64,000 nt of DNA, from assembly GCF_002803845.1 (NCBI RefSeq), contig NZ_CP024985.1, positions 744,001 through 808,000 of the forward strand. Direction: 5' to 3'. Below, piece after piece: positions 40,687 through 49,477 of the stretch. The DNA comes from Streptomyces lavendulae subsp. lavendulae (lineage in GTDB: Bacteria > Actinomycetota > Actinomycetes > Streptomycetales > Streptomycetaceae). The position numbers and the translations under genes were made by a program. The stretch's first letter is position 1, and the number at the start of each line of letters is the position of its first letter. The notes beneath the pieces were generated by a model, which did not search any database, was not told the DNA's origin, and saw nothing but the letters and a program-made list of their open reading frames with translations.

Positions 40687-42195
40687 GTGACCGATCCGTT
40701 CGGCTTCCTCAGGATCCCCCGCAAGGCCGTCGCGGCGCGGCCCGTCGAGGAGCGGCTCGGGGACTGGCGCGAGGTGTACGCGGGCCAGGCGCTGCTGCCG
40801 CTTGTCCGCGAGCAGGCCGACCGCTGCATGGACTGCGGCATCCCCTTCTGCCACACCGGCTGCCCCCTGGGAAACCTCATCCCCGAGTGGAACGCCTACG
40901 CAGCGCACGGGGACTGGAGCGCCGCGTACGAGCGGCTGCACGCCACGAACAACTTCCCGGAGTTCACCGGCCGGCTCTGCCCGGCGCCCTGCGAGGACGC
41001 CTGCGTCCTGACGATCAACGCCGATCCGGTGACCATCAAGAACGTCGAGCAGACGATCGCCGACGAGGGACTGAGGCGCGGCTACATGACCCCCCGCCCG
41101 CCGGAGCGGCACGGCGGGAAGTCCGTGGGCGTGATCGGCTCCGGGCCTGCGGGGCTCGCCGCGGCGCAGCAGCTGACCCGGGCCGGACACCGGGTCGTCG
41201 TGCACGAGCGGGCCGACCGGATCGGGGGCCTGCTCCGCTACGGCATACCCGAGTTCAAGATGGAGAAGGCCCACCTCGACCGCCGGATCGAACAGATGCG
41301 GGCCGAGGGGACCGCGTTCGTGACCGGAGCGGACGTCGGCGGCGCCGAGCGGGCGGACGAGCTGCGCGGGCGCTTCGACGCCCTCGTCGTCGCGGTCGGC
41401 GCCGGGGAGCGCAGGGAGCTGCCGGTCCCGGGGCGCGGGCTGCTCGGCATCCATCAGGCGATGGACTACCTGACCTGCGCCAACCGGGTGCGCGAGGGCG
41501 ACTGCGCGGTGTCCCCGGTGACGGCGGACGGGGCCCACGTCGTGATCGTCGGCGGTGGCGACACCGGCTCGGACTGTCTCGGCACGGCCCTGCGGCAGGG
41601 AGCGCTCTCGGTGGTCCAGCTCGACATCAATCCGGAGCCGGGGCCCGCCCGCCGTGACGGGGAGCCGTGGCCGGTGTACCCGAAGGTCTACCGGATCTCC
41701 CACGCCCACGAGGAGGCCCGTGGGCAGGCCGGGAGCGACCCCCGGCTCTTCTCCTGCGCCACCCTGCGGTTCGAGGGGGACGCCGACGGCCGGGTACGGG
41801 CGCTGCGCCTGACCGCCGTCGAACCCGAGGCGCGGCGGCCCATGACCGGGACCGAGCGGGTGATCCCGGCCGGGCTCGTCCTGCTGGCGTTGGGATTCTC
41901 CGGCCCCGAGCGGGCGGGCGGGCTGAGCGAGCAGCTGGGGCTGGAGTTCGACGGGCGCGGGAACTTCGCCCGGGACGCGGGATTCGCCGCCGCCGGCGGG
42001 CGGGCTCCGGGGGTGTTCGTCGCCGGGGACGCGGGGCGGGGCCAGTCGCTGGTGGTCTGGGCCATCGCCGAGGGCCGGTCGGCGGCCTCGGCGGTGGACC
42101 GCTACCTGACCGGCTCGACGGCGCTGCCCGCGCCGGTGGCCGCGCACGACCAGCCCATGACGGCCCTGGGCCGGATGCGGTACGGGGACCTGTAG
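40687..42195 (+). CDS. gltD: Orphan glutamate synthase small-subunit-type flavoprotein (GltD family)
   Basis: 502 residues. The N-terminal Fe-S region (ADRCMDCGIPFCHTGCPLGNLIPEWN, then GRLCPAPCEDACVL) and two Rossmann folds (VGVIGSGPAGLAAAQQL for FAD, VVIVGGGDTGSDCLGTAL for NADPH) are complete; the C-terminus has VFVAGDAGRGQSLVVWAIAEGR. In glutamate synthase this subunit passes NADPH electrons to GltB. No gltB is adjacent, so it is either a second gltD or a partner of another amidotransferase or reductase. Confidence 0.88.
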   Translation: MTDPFGFLRIPRKAVAARPVEERLGDWREVYAGQALLPLVREQADRCMDCGIPFCHTGCPLGNLIPEWNAYAAHGDWSAAYERLHATNNFPEFTGRLCPAPCEDACVLTINADPVTIKNVEQTIADEGLRRGYMTPRPPERHGGKSVGVIGSGPAGLAAAQQLTRAGHRVVVHERADRIGGLLRYGIPEFKMEKAHLDRRIEQMRAEGTAFVTGADVGGAERADELRGRFDALVVAVGAGERRELPVPGRGLLGIHQAMDYLTCANRVREGDCAVSPVTADGAHVVIVGGGDTGSDCLGTALRQGALSVVQLDINPEPGPARRDGEPWPVYPKVYRISHAHEEARGQAGSDPRLFSCATLRFEGDADGRVRALRLTAVEPEARRPMTGTERVIPAGLVLLALGFSGPERAGGLSEQLGLEFDGRGNFARDAGFAAAGGRAPGVFVAGDAGRGQSLVVWAIAEGRSAASAVDRYLTGSTALPAPVAAHDQPMTALGRMRYGDL

Positions 42196-42216
42196 GCCCC
42201 GCGGGACCGTCGGCGC

Positions 42217-42729
42217 TCAGGGCCGGGTCTCGTACTCGATGTGGTGCCGGGCGGCGATGGGGTTGATCTTCACGGGATCCAGTTCCCCGTCGGTGAGCAC
42301 GGCGGGGCCCGCCTCGATCAGGTCCTCGACGTAGCACTCCCAGCCACCGGGCGAGGAGATCTGCAGGACGCGCGGGGGCGGGTCGGAGGCCCGGCGCAGG
42401 GCGTGCGGGACGCCCCGGGGCAGCAGGGCGAAGGTGCCCGGCGGGGCCGAGTGGGTCCGGTCGTCGAACTCGATGTCGAGGGTTCCCTCCAGTACGTAGA
42501 CGCACTCGTCGGCCCGGTGGTGGGTGTGCCGCGGGATGTCCCTGGCGAGGGTCACCTCCAGCAGCGACAGCCGCCCCCCGGTGTCGGCCGTCGTGGCCTT
42601 GACGGCGAAGGCCGGGGGCAGCGGTACGCGGCCCGGCCGGGCGGCGCCGGGCCCCAGCAGGACGAAACGCTCTGCTCCGGATGCCCCTCGTGCGGACGTG
42701 ACCTGCTCCGGCATGTCTTCTCCGTGCAT
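42217..42729 (-). CDS. Cupin-domain protein
   Basis: 170 residues with one cupin barrel: RHTHHRADECVYVLEGTLDIEFDD (motif 1 with His residues and Glu) and PPGTFALLPRGVPHAL (motif 2 His). It is likely a metal-dependent dioxygenase/isomerase-like or small-molecule-binding protein. AGGAGG 9 bases before the ATG at 42729 is stronger than the signal for the internal ATG at 42714. It is divergent from a TetR regulator with a palindromic operator between them, so it is probably its target. Confidence 0.85.
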   Translation of the reverse strand: MHGEDMPEQVTSARGASGAERFVLLGPGAARPGRVPLPPAFAVKATTADTGGRLSLLEVTLARDIPRHTHHRADECVYVLEGTLDIEFDDRTHSAPPGTFALLPRGVPHALRRASDPPPRVLQISSPGGWECYVEDLIEAGPAVLTDGELDPVKINPIAARHHIEYETRP

Positions 42730-42760
42730 GACGCGGACCCTCCTCGCGTGGCACAATGTG

Positions 42761-42775
42761 AACCGGAATCCGGTT
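42761..42775. promoter_or_regulatory. TetR-type operator AACCGGAATCCGGTT
   Basis: A perfect 15-bp palindrome in the 88-base gap between the divergent cupin and TetR genes. It probably blocks both promoters. Confidence 0.75.
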
Positions 42776-42817
42776 CCGTTTAATGACGGGCCCAATGTAC
42801 GCGGAGGAGTGGTCGGC

Positions 42818-43426
42818 TTGTCAACGCCCCCGCCACCGAACGGCGGCCGCAGGCCGCGCGCCGACGCGGAGCGCAACCGCGCCCTGGTGCTGGCCGCCGC
42901 CCGCGCCCTGTTCGAGGAGCACGGCGAGGAGGTCCAGATGCCGGAGGTGGCCCGGGCAGCCGGGGTCGGCATCGGCACCCTCTACCGGCACTTCCCCTCC
43001 AAGCAGGCCCTCGTGGAGGCGGCGGCGGAACAGCGGTTCGCCGAGATCCTCCGGCTCGCCCTGACCGACTGCCTGAGCGAACCCGAGGAGGGCCGGGGGC
43101 TGGCCCGGTACCTGCGCCACGTCGGGGGGATCCTCGCCGAGGGCCGGGGCCTGACGGCCTCCGTCGCGGCCGCCGTGGGCTCCTCGGCACCCGGAGGGGA
43201 GACGCTGCGGCACCTGGAGGACGCCGTCTCGGCCCTGATCGAGCAGGGGCGGACCGCCGGCACCCTCCGGGACGACCTCACCGTCGCCGATGTGTACATG
43301 ATCGTCGGCGGACTGTCCGGGATCATCCGGACGGGGAGCGGGGACTGGCACCGCTTCCTCGACCTCGCCTTCGACGGCCTGCGCCCGCGCGGGGCCGGGC
43401 CGACGGGCCGCGACGGCTCCCGCTGA
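42818..43426 (+). CDS. TetR-family transcriptional regulator
   Basis: 202 residues from a TTG that follows GGAGGAG by 8 bases. The HTH (LVLAAARALFEEHGEEVQMPEVARAAGVGIGTLYRHFPSKQALVEA) is complete; the C-terminal domain has the form common in SACE_7040-type regulators. It probably represses itself and the divergent cupin gene through the palindrome at 42761-42775. The ligand is unknown. Confidence 0.88.
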   Translation: MSTPPPPNGGRRPRADAERNRALVLAAARALFEEHGEEVQMPEVARAAGVGIGTLYRHFPSKQALVEAAAEQRFAEILRLALTDCLSEPEEGRGLARYLRHVGGILAEGRGLTASVAAAVGSSAPGGETLRHLEDAVSALIEQGRTAGTLRDDLTVADVYMIVGGLSGIIRTGSGDWHRFLDLAFDGLRPRGAGPTGRDGSR

Positions 43427-43459
43427 CGCGGGTTCCCGCCGGGGCGCGCCGGGCGGGTC

Positions 43460-43960
43460 TCAGCGGGCGGTCGGGGAGCCCGCCGAGGGGGTCGCCGGGG
43501 CCTGGGGCTTCGAGTGGGCGCCGTCGCAGAGCAGGGTGATGACGACCTGCGCGGTGGGGAACTCCGCCGCGGCGGAGCCGGTGAGCTCGGTGGTCGCGGT
43601 CCAGTTGGCCTTGCGGAGGCCGAGCATGCCCTCCGCGGGGGCCTGGGATTCCTTCCAGCCGTGGCCGGAGCGGGCGCGGGCGAACCCGGACCGCAGGGCC
43701 GCGTCCGCCGTCGCCGAGGGGTACTCGGCCCCCAGGGTCTCGTGGCACTCGATCGGGCTCATGTTCTGCGGCATCCGACGCACCGTCACCCCCTCCTCGG
43801 CCATCGCCGCCGTCAGGTCGGCCACGGCCTCGTCCGCGGCCAGCGGCGGGCCCGAATACCTCGGGGGCAACGGCCCCAGGTCCTGGAGGGGGGCGCCGCA
43901 GGCCGTCGCCGCCGCCATCACCAGCACCGCGGGCACCCAGCGCCCTCGCCCCCGTCGCAC
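43460..43960 (-). CDS. Putative lipoprotein
   Basis: 166 residues starting at GTG. A short basic start (VRRGRGRWVPAVLVMAAATACG) ends in a possible lipobox ATAC. The mature part is mixed alpha/beta with three Cys (IECHETLG, ITLLCDGAH). There is no recognised family. It is convergent with the TetR gene (33-base gap). Confidence 0.65.
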   Translation of the reverse strand: MRRGRGRWVPAVLVMAAATACGAPLQDLGPLPPRYSGPPLAADEAVADLTAAMAEEGVTVRRMPQNMSPIECHETLGAEYPSATADAALRSGFARARSGHGWKESQAPAEGMLGLRKANWTATTELTGSAAAEFPTAQVVITLLCDGAHSKPQAPATPSAGSPTAR

Positions 43961-44051
43961 GTTCCCGCCCGTCCTCTCCCCGCCGTCCCGGCCGCCCAGT
44001 CTCGCACCAGCCCGCCTCCCCCGCCCCACCGGGTCCCCCGGCCGGGGGCGT

Positions 44052-45299
44052 TCACCTTCCGGCGGTGATCGCGATGCCGTTCGGGACGCGCCGTTCCTGG
44101 CCCTGCTGGAGGTGGTTGCGGACGGCGACCGTCCCGGTCGCGCGGTCGCGGACGGCGAGGGTGGAGGAGGCGCCGCCGTCCATGTAGAGGCCCTCGACGC
44201 AGCCGAGCGAGCGCAGTACGTCGGCGAGTTCACGCACGGTCAGGCCGGTGGAGGTGCCCTCCCGGCCGTCGGTGACCAGCAGGAACAGCGCGTCCCCGCC
44301 CTCGCCGATGCCCACCGCCGAACGGGGCTCCGCGGTCCTCGCGTCCAGGCCCGGCAACGGCCGGTGGCCGCGCAGCACGGTGTGGGCGCCCAGGGCGAAG
44401 CGGAAGGGGGCTCCGGGGCCGGAGTCGAGGTCGTAGGAGATCCGGACGCGCGTACCGGGCACCAGGTCGCGGAGCGCCTCCGCGCCCGCCTCCCGGCCCA
44501 GCAGGATCTGGGTGTCGGCGTCGACGGGCCCGCTGCCGGGGGTGTCGGAACCGGAGACCACCTCACCCCGGCGGACGGTGACCTCGTAGACCTCCTCCGA
44601 ACAGGGGGCCGAGCGGCTCTTGTCGGTGCCGCACACCGCCCGTGCCCGGGAGGCGGAGCCCCACTGCGAGGTGAACAGCCCGACGGAACCGACGGGCAGG
44701 GCGTACTGGTTGTACCCGCCCAGGGCGAGCCGCCCCGCCGGGGTCTCCACGCGCCCGACCAGCTTCAGCCGGCCGCTGCGCGCCTTGCCGTCGGTGCCCA
44801 CGCCGACCACGTCCCGCGCGCTGTCCCCCGCCGGGGGCTTCCAGCCGAACCGCTGCCCTTCGGGCACGGCGGCCTTGAGCGCGCGACCGTCCTTCACCTC
44901 GGGGCCGGAGGGGGAGCCGGTGGCGGCGATTCCGGGGTGCTGGCTCTCCACCATGTGGAAGAAGTCCCCGTTCATCGCGGCCACGGCTCCCTGCCGCCGC
45001 GCCATCTGCGACACCGGCGCCCGGCCGCTGACGGAGCCGGGGTAGAGCAGGTCGGCCCGTACCCCTGGCGTGCGCAGGTCGACTTCGACGAGATGGACGC
45101 GGGCGCTGCCGTGCGAGGTGGGGACGGTGAACTCCCGGTAGCCCACCCCGGGCGCCGGCTCCTCGGGGCGGCTCGCCCCGGGCCGGGGCTCCTGCGGGCG
45201 GGCGGTCTCGGGGCGGGCCGCCGCCGGGCGGGCCGGGACGGCGGCGAGGCTGACGGCGGCCAGGACCGCGACGGCGGCGAGGCGGGGGAACCTCTTCAT
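44052..45299 (-). CDS. Secreted phosphodiester glycosidase (NAGPA domain) protein
   Basis: 415 residues. A Sec signal (FPRLAAVAVLAAVSLAAVPARPA) is followed by an extended Pro/Arg/Glu linker and the NAGPA domain: VAAMNGDFFHM, PRSAVGIGEGGDALFLLVTDGRE, GCVEGLYMDGGASSTLAV. In animals the domain removes GlcNAc from phosphodiester-linked mannose; bacterial homologues are thought to act on cell-wall glycopolymers. The substrate here is not known. Confidence 0.88.
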   Translation of the reverse strand: MKRFPRLAAVAVLAAVSLAAVPARPAAARPETARPQEPRPGASRPEEPAPGVGYREFTVPTSHGSARVHLVEVDLRTPGVRADLLYPGSVSGRAPVSQMARRQGAVAAMNGDFFHMVESQHPGIAATGSPSGPEVKDGRALKAAVPEGQRFGWKPPAGDSARDVVGVGTDGKARSGRLKLVGRVETPAGRLALGGYNQYALPVGSVGLFTSQWGSASRARAVCGTDKSRSAPCSEEVYEVTVRRGEVVSGSDTPGSGPVDADTQILLGREAGAEALRDLVPGTRVRISYDLDSGPGAPFRFALGAHTVLRGHRPLPGLDARTAEPRSAVGIGEGGDALFLLVTDGREGTSTGLTVRELADVLRSLGCVEGLYMDGGASSTLAVRDRATGTVAVRNHLQQGQERRVPNGIAITAGR

Positions 45300-45387
45300 C
45301 GCGTCATCGTGGGTGATGGTCCGTGAGCAGGCCCGCAGACCCGCCGGGCTCGGGCCCGGTTCACACCGATGTGTAAGGGCGCGGGGG

Positions 45388-46278
45388 TCAGGGGAGTTCG
45401 GCGAGCCGCCCTTCGCCGACGATCACGACGCCGCCGCCGACGCGCACCGTACGGACGTCCGTCCCCTGACCACGGGCGCTGACCGCCATCTCGCCGGGCC
45501 GGCCGGTGAAACGCCCCTGCCGCAGCACGGCCCGCTCCCCGTCGCCGAGCCGGCCGTGGCGACGCAGGTACGCCGCCGCGCAGCCCGCCCCGCTGCCGGT
45601 GGCCGTGTCCTCCAGGAGGCCGTCGTTGGTCCAGTGCCGCCCTTCCAGCGCCGTGGCGTCCAGGAGGTAGGCGTACGCGGCCCCCAGACGGGCCAGGGGC
45701 GCGTCGAGCGGGGTGGCCACGCGGGCCCGGGCCAGCGCGTCGCCCCGGACCGGGACGACCAGGTAGCGCAGCCCGGTGGACACCGTCTCGGGCGGCAGCT
45801 CCGGGTCGAGGTCGTCGGCGTCGAGGGAGAACCAGGAGGCGATGGCGGCCCAGGTGGCCGGGTCCGGGCCGTACGGGCGGCGGGGGAACCTGGCGGGGCC
45901 CTGGTCCAGGGTGCTCTCGTAGCGGCCCGGTCCCCTGCGGCGGGTGACGGCCTCCACCGTGCGGGACCGCAGCCGCAGGTTCCAGCTGACGCCGTCCGCG
46001 GGGGCGGCGTCGGGGGCGTACAGGGCGTGCAGGACGGCCGCGGCGCCGATCAGGGGGTGGCCCGCGAAGTCGAGTTCCCCCGCGAGGTCGAAGACCCGGG
46101 CCCGGTGGGTGCGCGGGCGTGCGGGATCCCGTGCGAGGAAGACCGATTCGAAGTGGCGCAGTTCCCTGGTGATGCTCAGCATCCGGGCCGCACCGAGGCC
46201 CCAGGCCTCGGGGAAGACGGCGAGGCTGTTCCCGCTGTAGGGGCGGTCGGTGAAGACGTCGACGTGGGTGTAGCGCAC
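45388..46278 (-). CDS. PhzF-family isomerase/epimerase
   Basis: 296 residues from a GTG with AAGGAG 6 bases upstream. The fold has two similar halves: TDRPYSGNSLAVFPEA with catalytic Glu in RHFESVFL, DLAGELDFAGHPLIGAA, and DTATGSGAGCAAAYL in the second half. It is likely an isomerase of unknown small-molecule substrate. It lies 29 bases downstream of the MFS gene on the same strand and is probably co-transcribed with it. Confidence 0.9.
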   Translation of the reverse strand: MRYTHVDVFTDRPYSGNSLAVFPEAWGLGAARMLSITRELRHFESVFLARDPARPRTHRARVFDLAGELDFAGHPLIGAAAVLHALYAPDAAPADGVSWNLRLRSRTVEAVTRRRGPGRYESTLDQGPARFPRRPYGPDPATWAAIASWFSLDADDLDPELPPETVSTGLRYLVVPVRGDALARARVATPLDAPLARLGAAYAYLLDATALEGRHWTNDGLLEDTATGSGAGCAAAYLRRHGRLGDGERAVLRQGRFTGRPGEMAVSARGQGTDVRTVRVGGGVVIVGEGRLAELP

Positions 46279-46307
46279 GAGGTGCTCCTTGAGGGATGCG
46301 GGTGGTG

Positions 46308-47615
46308 TCAGGGGCGTGCGGCGGGTTCGGGGACGGGCGCGGACCGGCCCGCGCCAGACGGCAGTTCGCGGGCCGTGCGCAGCGGCGAGAGGAGGAGGGG
46401 GAGTACGGCGAGGAGCTCGCCCAGTGCCCCGGTCCACAGGGCCGGCCGGGCTCCGAAGTGCTGGCCCAACAGCCCTCCGACGAGCGCGCCGACCGGCATG
46501 GACCCCCAGACCACGAAGCGGAAGGTCGCGGTCATCCGGCCCAGGAGCGGTTCGGGGCACAGCCGCTGCCGGTAGGCGACCGAGACCACCTTGAAGGTCA
46601 TGAAGGCGGTCCAGCCCAGCCCCTGGAGGGCCACGGCCACGGCGAACCGCCAGTCGGCCCGGTAAAAGGGCAGCGCGAGCAGCCACAGCAGACCGCTGAC
46701 GACCACCGACGCGCACATCGCGCGTCCCTGGCCCCAGCGGGTGGCGATCCGGCCGGTGAGCAGGCTGCCGATCAGGCCGCCCACGGCTTCGGCGGTGAAC
46801 ACCGCGCCGCACAGCAGCGGGGACATCCCGAGGTCCCCGGCGAGGAGCACCAGGAGCATGGAGGCCCCGATGGTCCCGCACAGATTGGAGACGGCGGCGG
46901 CGAGGGTCAGTGCCCGCAGGGCCGGGTTCCCGAAGACGAAGCGGAGTCCTTCCGCGATCTCGGCGCGCAGTGTCGTGCCGGGCCGCTCCCCGTCCCGCCG
47001 GCCGAGGGGCCGCACCCGCACGAGGAACAGCGCCGAGAGGCCGTAGCTGAGGGCGTCGGCGGCGAGGGCGACGGGCGCGGTGAGGGCGCCGACGAGCGCA
47101 CCGGCCAGGCCGGGTCCCCCGACCTGGGTGATGTTGCGGCTCGCTTCGAGCCGGACGTTCGCCCGCACCAGCCCGGCCCCGCCCACCAGGCGCGGCAGCG
47201 CGCTCTGGGCGGCCACGTCGAAGAAGACCGTGCACACCGACATCCCGAAGGCGACGGCGTACAGCTGGGGGAGCGTCAGCGCGTCCCACCACGCCGCGAC
47301 CGGGACGGAGAGGAGCAGGGCGGCGCGGCCGAGGTCGCCCGCGATCATCACGGGGCGCAGCGGCAGCCGGTCCACCCAGGCGCCGGCGGGCAGGCCGATG
47401 AGCAGGAAGGCCAGGTACTCGGACACGACGAGCATGCCGACCTCGAACGGTGTGGCGCCGAGGGTGCCGATGGCCACGAGGGGCAGCCCGAGCAGGGTCA
47501 CGGCGGATCCGCACTGGCTCACGGTGTCGGCGATCCAGAGCGGGCGGAAGCCGGAGCCGGGGGCCGGAGCGAAGCGGCGGGGGCGCGGGGCGGCGCCGGG
47601 GCGGGGGTGCGTCAT
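46308..47615 (-). CDS. MFS transporter (MFS_3/enterobactin-exporter-like)
   Basis: 435 residues with 11-12 membrane helices (FRPLWIADTVSQCGSAVTLLGLPLVAI; AGAWVDRLPLRPVMI; ARPALWTGALGELLAVLPLLL), a likely drug or metabolite exporter. The start could be ATG 47615 or GTG 47630; neither has a strong Shine-Dalgarno. It is divergent from an ArsR-type regulator, the usual arrangement for this pair, with promoters in the A+T-richer gap around 47650-47675. Confidence 0.87.
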   Translation of the reverse strand: MTHPRPGAAPRPRRFAPAPGSGFRPLWIADTVSQCGSAVTLLGLPLVAIGTLGATPFEVGMLVVSEYLAFLLIGLPAGAWVDRLPLRPVMIAGDLGRAALLLSVPVAAWWDALTLPQLYAVAFGMSVCTVFFDVAAQSALPRLVGGAGLVRANVRLEASRNITQVGGPGLAGALVGALTAPVALAADALSYGLSALFLVRVRPLGRRDGERPGTTLRAEIAEGLRFVFGNPALRALTLAAAVSNLCGTIGASMLLVLLAGDLGMSPLLCGAVFTAEAVGGLIGSLLTGRIATRWGQGRAMCASVVVSGLLWLLALPFYRADWRFAVAVALQGLGWTAFMTFKVVSVAYRQRLCPEPLLGRMTATFRFVVWGSMPVGALVGGLLGQHFGARPALWTGALGELLAVLPLLLSPLRTARELPSGAGRSAPVPEPAARP

Positions 47616-47714
47616 GGAGGCGAAGATCACCGGCGCGGGGGCGGCGCGGCCATTGTTTTAGTCTGGGCGGAAAGGTGGCGGCGATCGGGCGTACCGCCGG
47701 ACGGGGGGCGGGAC

Positions 47715-48641
47715 ATGGGCGAGGTGCGGTTCGGAGTGCGGGACGTCGCGGGCGTCAGGTTCGCGATCTCACCGTTGTGGGAGACCGTCACCAGCTTCCG
47801 GGCCGTGGCGGATCCGGGGCGCTACGCCGTCCACCTGCCGTGGCTCACCTCGGTACGGGCGCTGCGGGCGGACCGGGCCCTCGCCGCGCGGACCGCCCCC
47901 TTGCGGGTGCTGACCGCCGCGGACGGTCCCGGGGAGCGTCCGGCGGCGGACGCGGCGGACTTCCTGACGCCCCCTCCGCGCTGCCCGCTGGCCGAGTTCG
48001 AGGAGGAGCTCGCGCTGCTGACGGTCCCCTCGGACGGGGTGCGCGGGACGACCCCGCCAGACCCGGCGGACGCCCTGCGCGCCTGGTGGGAGGCGGCGGT
48101 CCGGCCGTACTGGCCGCGCGTCCGGGCCGTCCTGGAGGCGGACATCGCCTACCGCACCCGGCAGCTGGCGGAGGACGGCATCCAGGAGGTGCTCTCCCGG
48201 CTCCATCCGGCGCTGCGCTGGACGGGCGACCGCCTGGTCTCCCCGGAGCTGGGCCCGGCGGTCCTCGACCTGGACGGCAGGGGGATCACCCTGGCCCCGA
48301 GCGCCTTCGCGGTCCGCTGCCACCTGCTGACCGGGCCCGGACCGACACCGCCGGCCGTCGTCTACCCGGCGCGGGCCGTGGGCACGCTGTGGGAGCGGCG
48401 CGGCGCCTCCGGGGAGGGGCTGGCCCGCCTGCTGGGGCGCAGCCGGGCCCTGCTCCTCGCGTACACGAGCTCGCCCGCCACCACGACCCAGCTGGCGGCC
48501 CGGACGGGGCTCAGCCTCGGCGCGGTCTCGCAGCACCTCGGGGTGCTGCGGGACGCCGGTCTCGTCACGAGCCACCGCTACCGGCGCGAGGTGCACTACG
48601 CGACCAGCGAGCTCGGCGACGCCCTGCTGGCGCGGGCATAG
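47715..48641 (+). CDS. ArsR-family regulator with large N-terminal domain (DUF5937 type)
   Basis: 308 residues. An N-terminal domain of about 230 residues (DVAGVRFAISPLWETVTSFRAVADPGR) precedes a C-terminal winged helix (ATTTQLAARTGLSLGAVSQHLGVLRDAGLVTSHRYRREVHYATSELGDALL). No metal-binding Cys is present in the HTH, so metal sensing is unlikely. It is divergent from the MFS exporter, which it probably represses. Confidence 0.85.
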   Translation: MGEVRFGVRDVAGVRFAISPLWETVTSFRAVADPGRYAVHLPWLTSVRALRADRALAARTAPLRVLTAADGPGERPAADAADFLTPPPRCPLAEFEEELALLTVPSDGVRGTTPPDPADALRAWWEAAVRPYWPRVRAVLEADIAYRTRQLAEDGIQEVLSRLHPALRWTGDRLVSPELGPAVLDLDGRGITLAPSAFAVRCHLLTGPGPTPPAVVYPARAVGTLWERRGASGEGLARLLGRSRALLLAYTSSPATTTQLAARTGLSLGAVSQHLGVLRDAGLVTSHRYRREVHYATSELGDALLARA

Positions 48642-48706
48642 GGTCCTCCCCCGTCCCGGGCGGTGGTCGGCGCCGCGCCCGCCACGGGCGGAGGGCCTCC
48701 GGCACC

Positions 48707-48726
48707 GGCAGGCAGGCAGGCAGGCA
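48707..48726. repeat. GGCA tetranucleotide repeat, five copies
   Basis: Five perfect GGCA units followed by GGCG, inside the degraded membrane-protein gene. This is a likely slippage site. Confidence 0.85.
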
Positions 48727-48828
48727 GGCGATCGACCGGTGTCCGGGCGAAGACCGGCACGAACAGCAGCATGGCGGCGGTCAGCGCCAGGTGCCCCGTG
48801 GTCCAGACCGGGCCGGGGCCGTGGTCCG

Positions 48829-48854
48829 GGTCGGTGAGCCGGGTCGGTGAGCCG
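48829..48854. repeat. 13-base tandem duplication
   Basis: GGTCGGTGAGCCG occurs twice in direct succession (48829-48841 and 48842-48854). Being 13 bases, it shifts the frame of the minus-strand membrane-protein gene. Confidence 0.9.
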
Positions 48855-49074
48855 GATGACGCCGTAGGCGAGGATGAGGAGCGGCGCCGTCACGAAGGCG
48901 GCCCGTGTCAGAGCCGTCCGGGCGGAACCCCGGGATCGATGAGTCATGAGTCGATCTTGTCCGTGGGGCCGGACCACCGGCATCGGGCAAAACCCCGACC
49001 CCACCCCGAAACGGCCCCGAGCCCGCTCGGGGCTCACGCCTCAGGGCTCAGCGCCCGGAGCGGAAGGAAGCACC

Positions 49075-49464
49075 ATGAGCGGCGACACCCCCGCCAAGAT
49101 CCTCCTGATCGCGACGGACCGCAGGCTCTGGGGGCTGCTCGAACGGCTCCTCGTCGCCGCCGGGTACGTGGTCGTCGACGGCGGGAGCGGCCGGGAGACG
49201 GTGGCTCTGCTGGAGCGCGAGGGGCCGGTGGGGCTGGTGGTCTGCGAGCGCACCGGTCCGGGGCTCGACGAGGTGGCGCTGTTCGAGGAGATCCGGCGCG
49301 ATCCCGGGCACGGGCGGGTCCCGATCCTCGCCCTGCCCCCGGCCGACCCGGAGTGCACCGTACAGGCGCTGAAGGCGGGGGTGGACGAGGTGCTCGCGAA
49401 GCCCTTCCATCCGAACGACCTCCTCGACCGCGTGCACCGCCTCGCCGGGAGCGGGCGCGCCTGA
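49075..49464 (+). CDS. Degenerate receiver-domain (CheY-like) protein
   Basis: 129 residues, a single receiver fold: KILLIATDRRLWGLLERLLVAAGY, GPVGLVVCERTGPGLDEVALFEEIR, VPILALPPADP and VDEVLAKPFHPNDLLDRVHRL. The conserved Lys (AKPF) is kept, but the phosphoacceptor position reads Glu (VCERTGPG in place of xxDxxMPxxxG) and the N-terminal acidic pair is reduced to ATD. It is probably not phosphorylated in the usual way. There is no output domain and no kinase nearby. GGAAGGAAG before the ATG is a strong ribosome-binding site. Confidence 0.8.
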   Translation: MSGDTPAKILLIATDRRLWGLLERLLVAAGYVVVDGGSGRETVALLEREGPVGLVVCERTGPGLDEVALFEEIRRDPGHGRVPILALPPADPECTVQALKAGVDEVLAKPFHPNDLLDRVHRLAGSGRA

Positions 49465-49477
49465 TCCCGCACCGGGC

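Larger units (their letters stand above)
48660..48947 (-). pseudogene. Frameshifted small membrane-protein gene
   Basis: From ATG 48947 the frame reads MTHRSRGSARTALTRAAFV, then TAPLLILAYGVIRLTDP, a first membrane helix typical of a small Streptomyces membrane protein. A 13-base tandem duplication at 48829-48854 then shifts the frame into Arg/Pro-rich nonsense. With one copy removed the frame continues DHGPGPVWTTGHLALTAAMLLFVPVFAR, a plausible second helix. The 3' part then meets a GGCA microsatellite and has no sensible end. Confidence 0.65.

Noticed and set aside
41599..41611. GGGAGCGCTCTCG resembling the LacI operator
   Set aside because: It lies inside the gltD-like coding sequence and matches only the core; probably chance.
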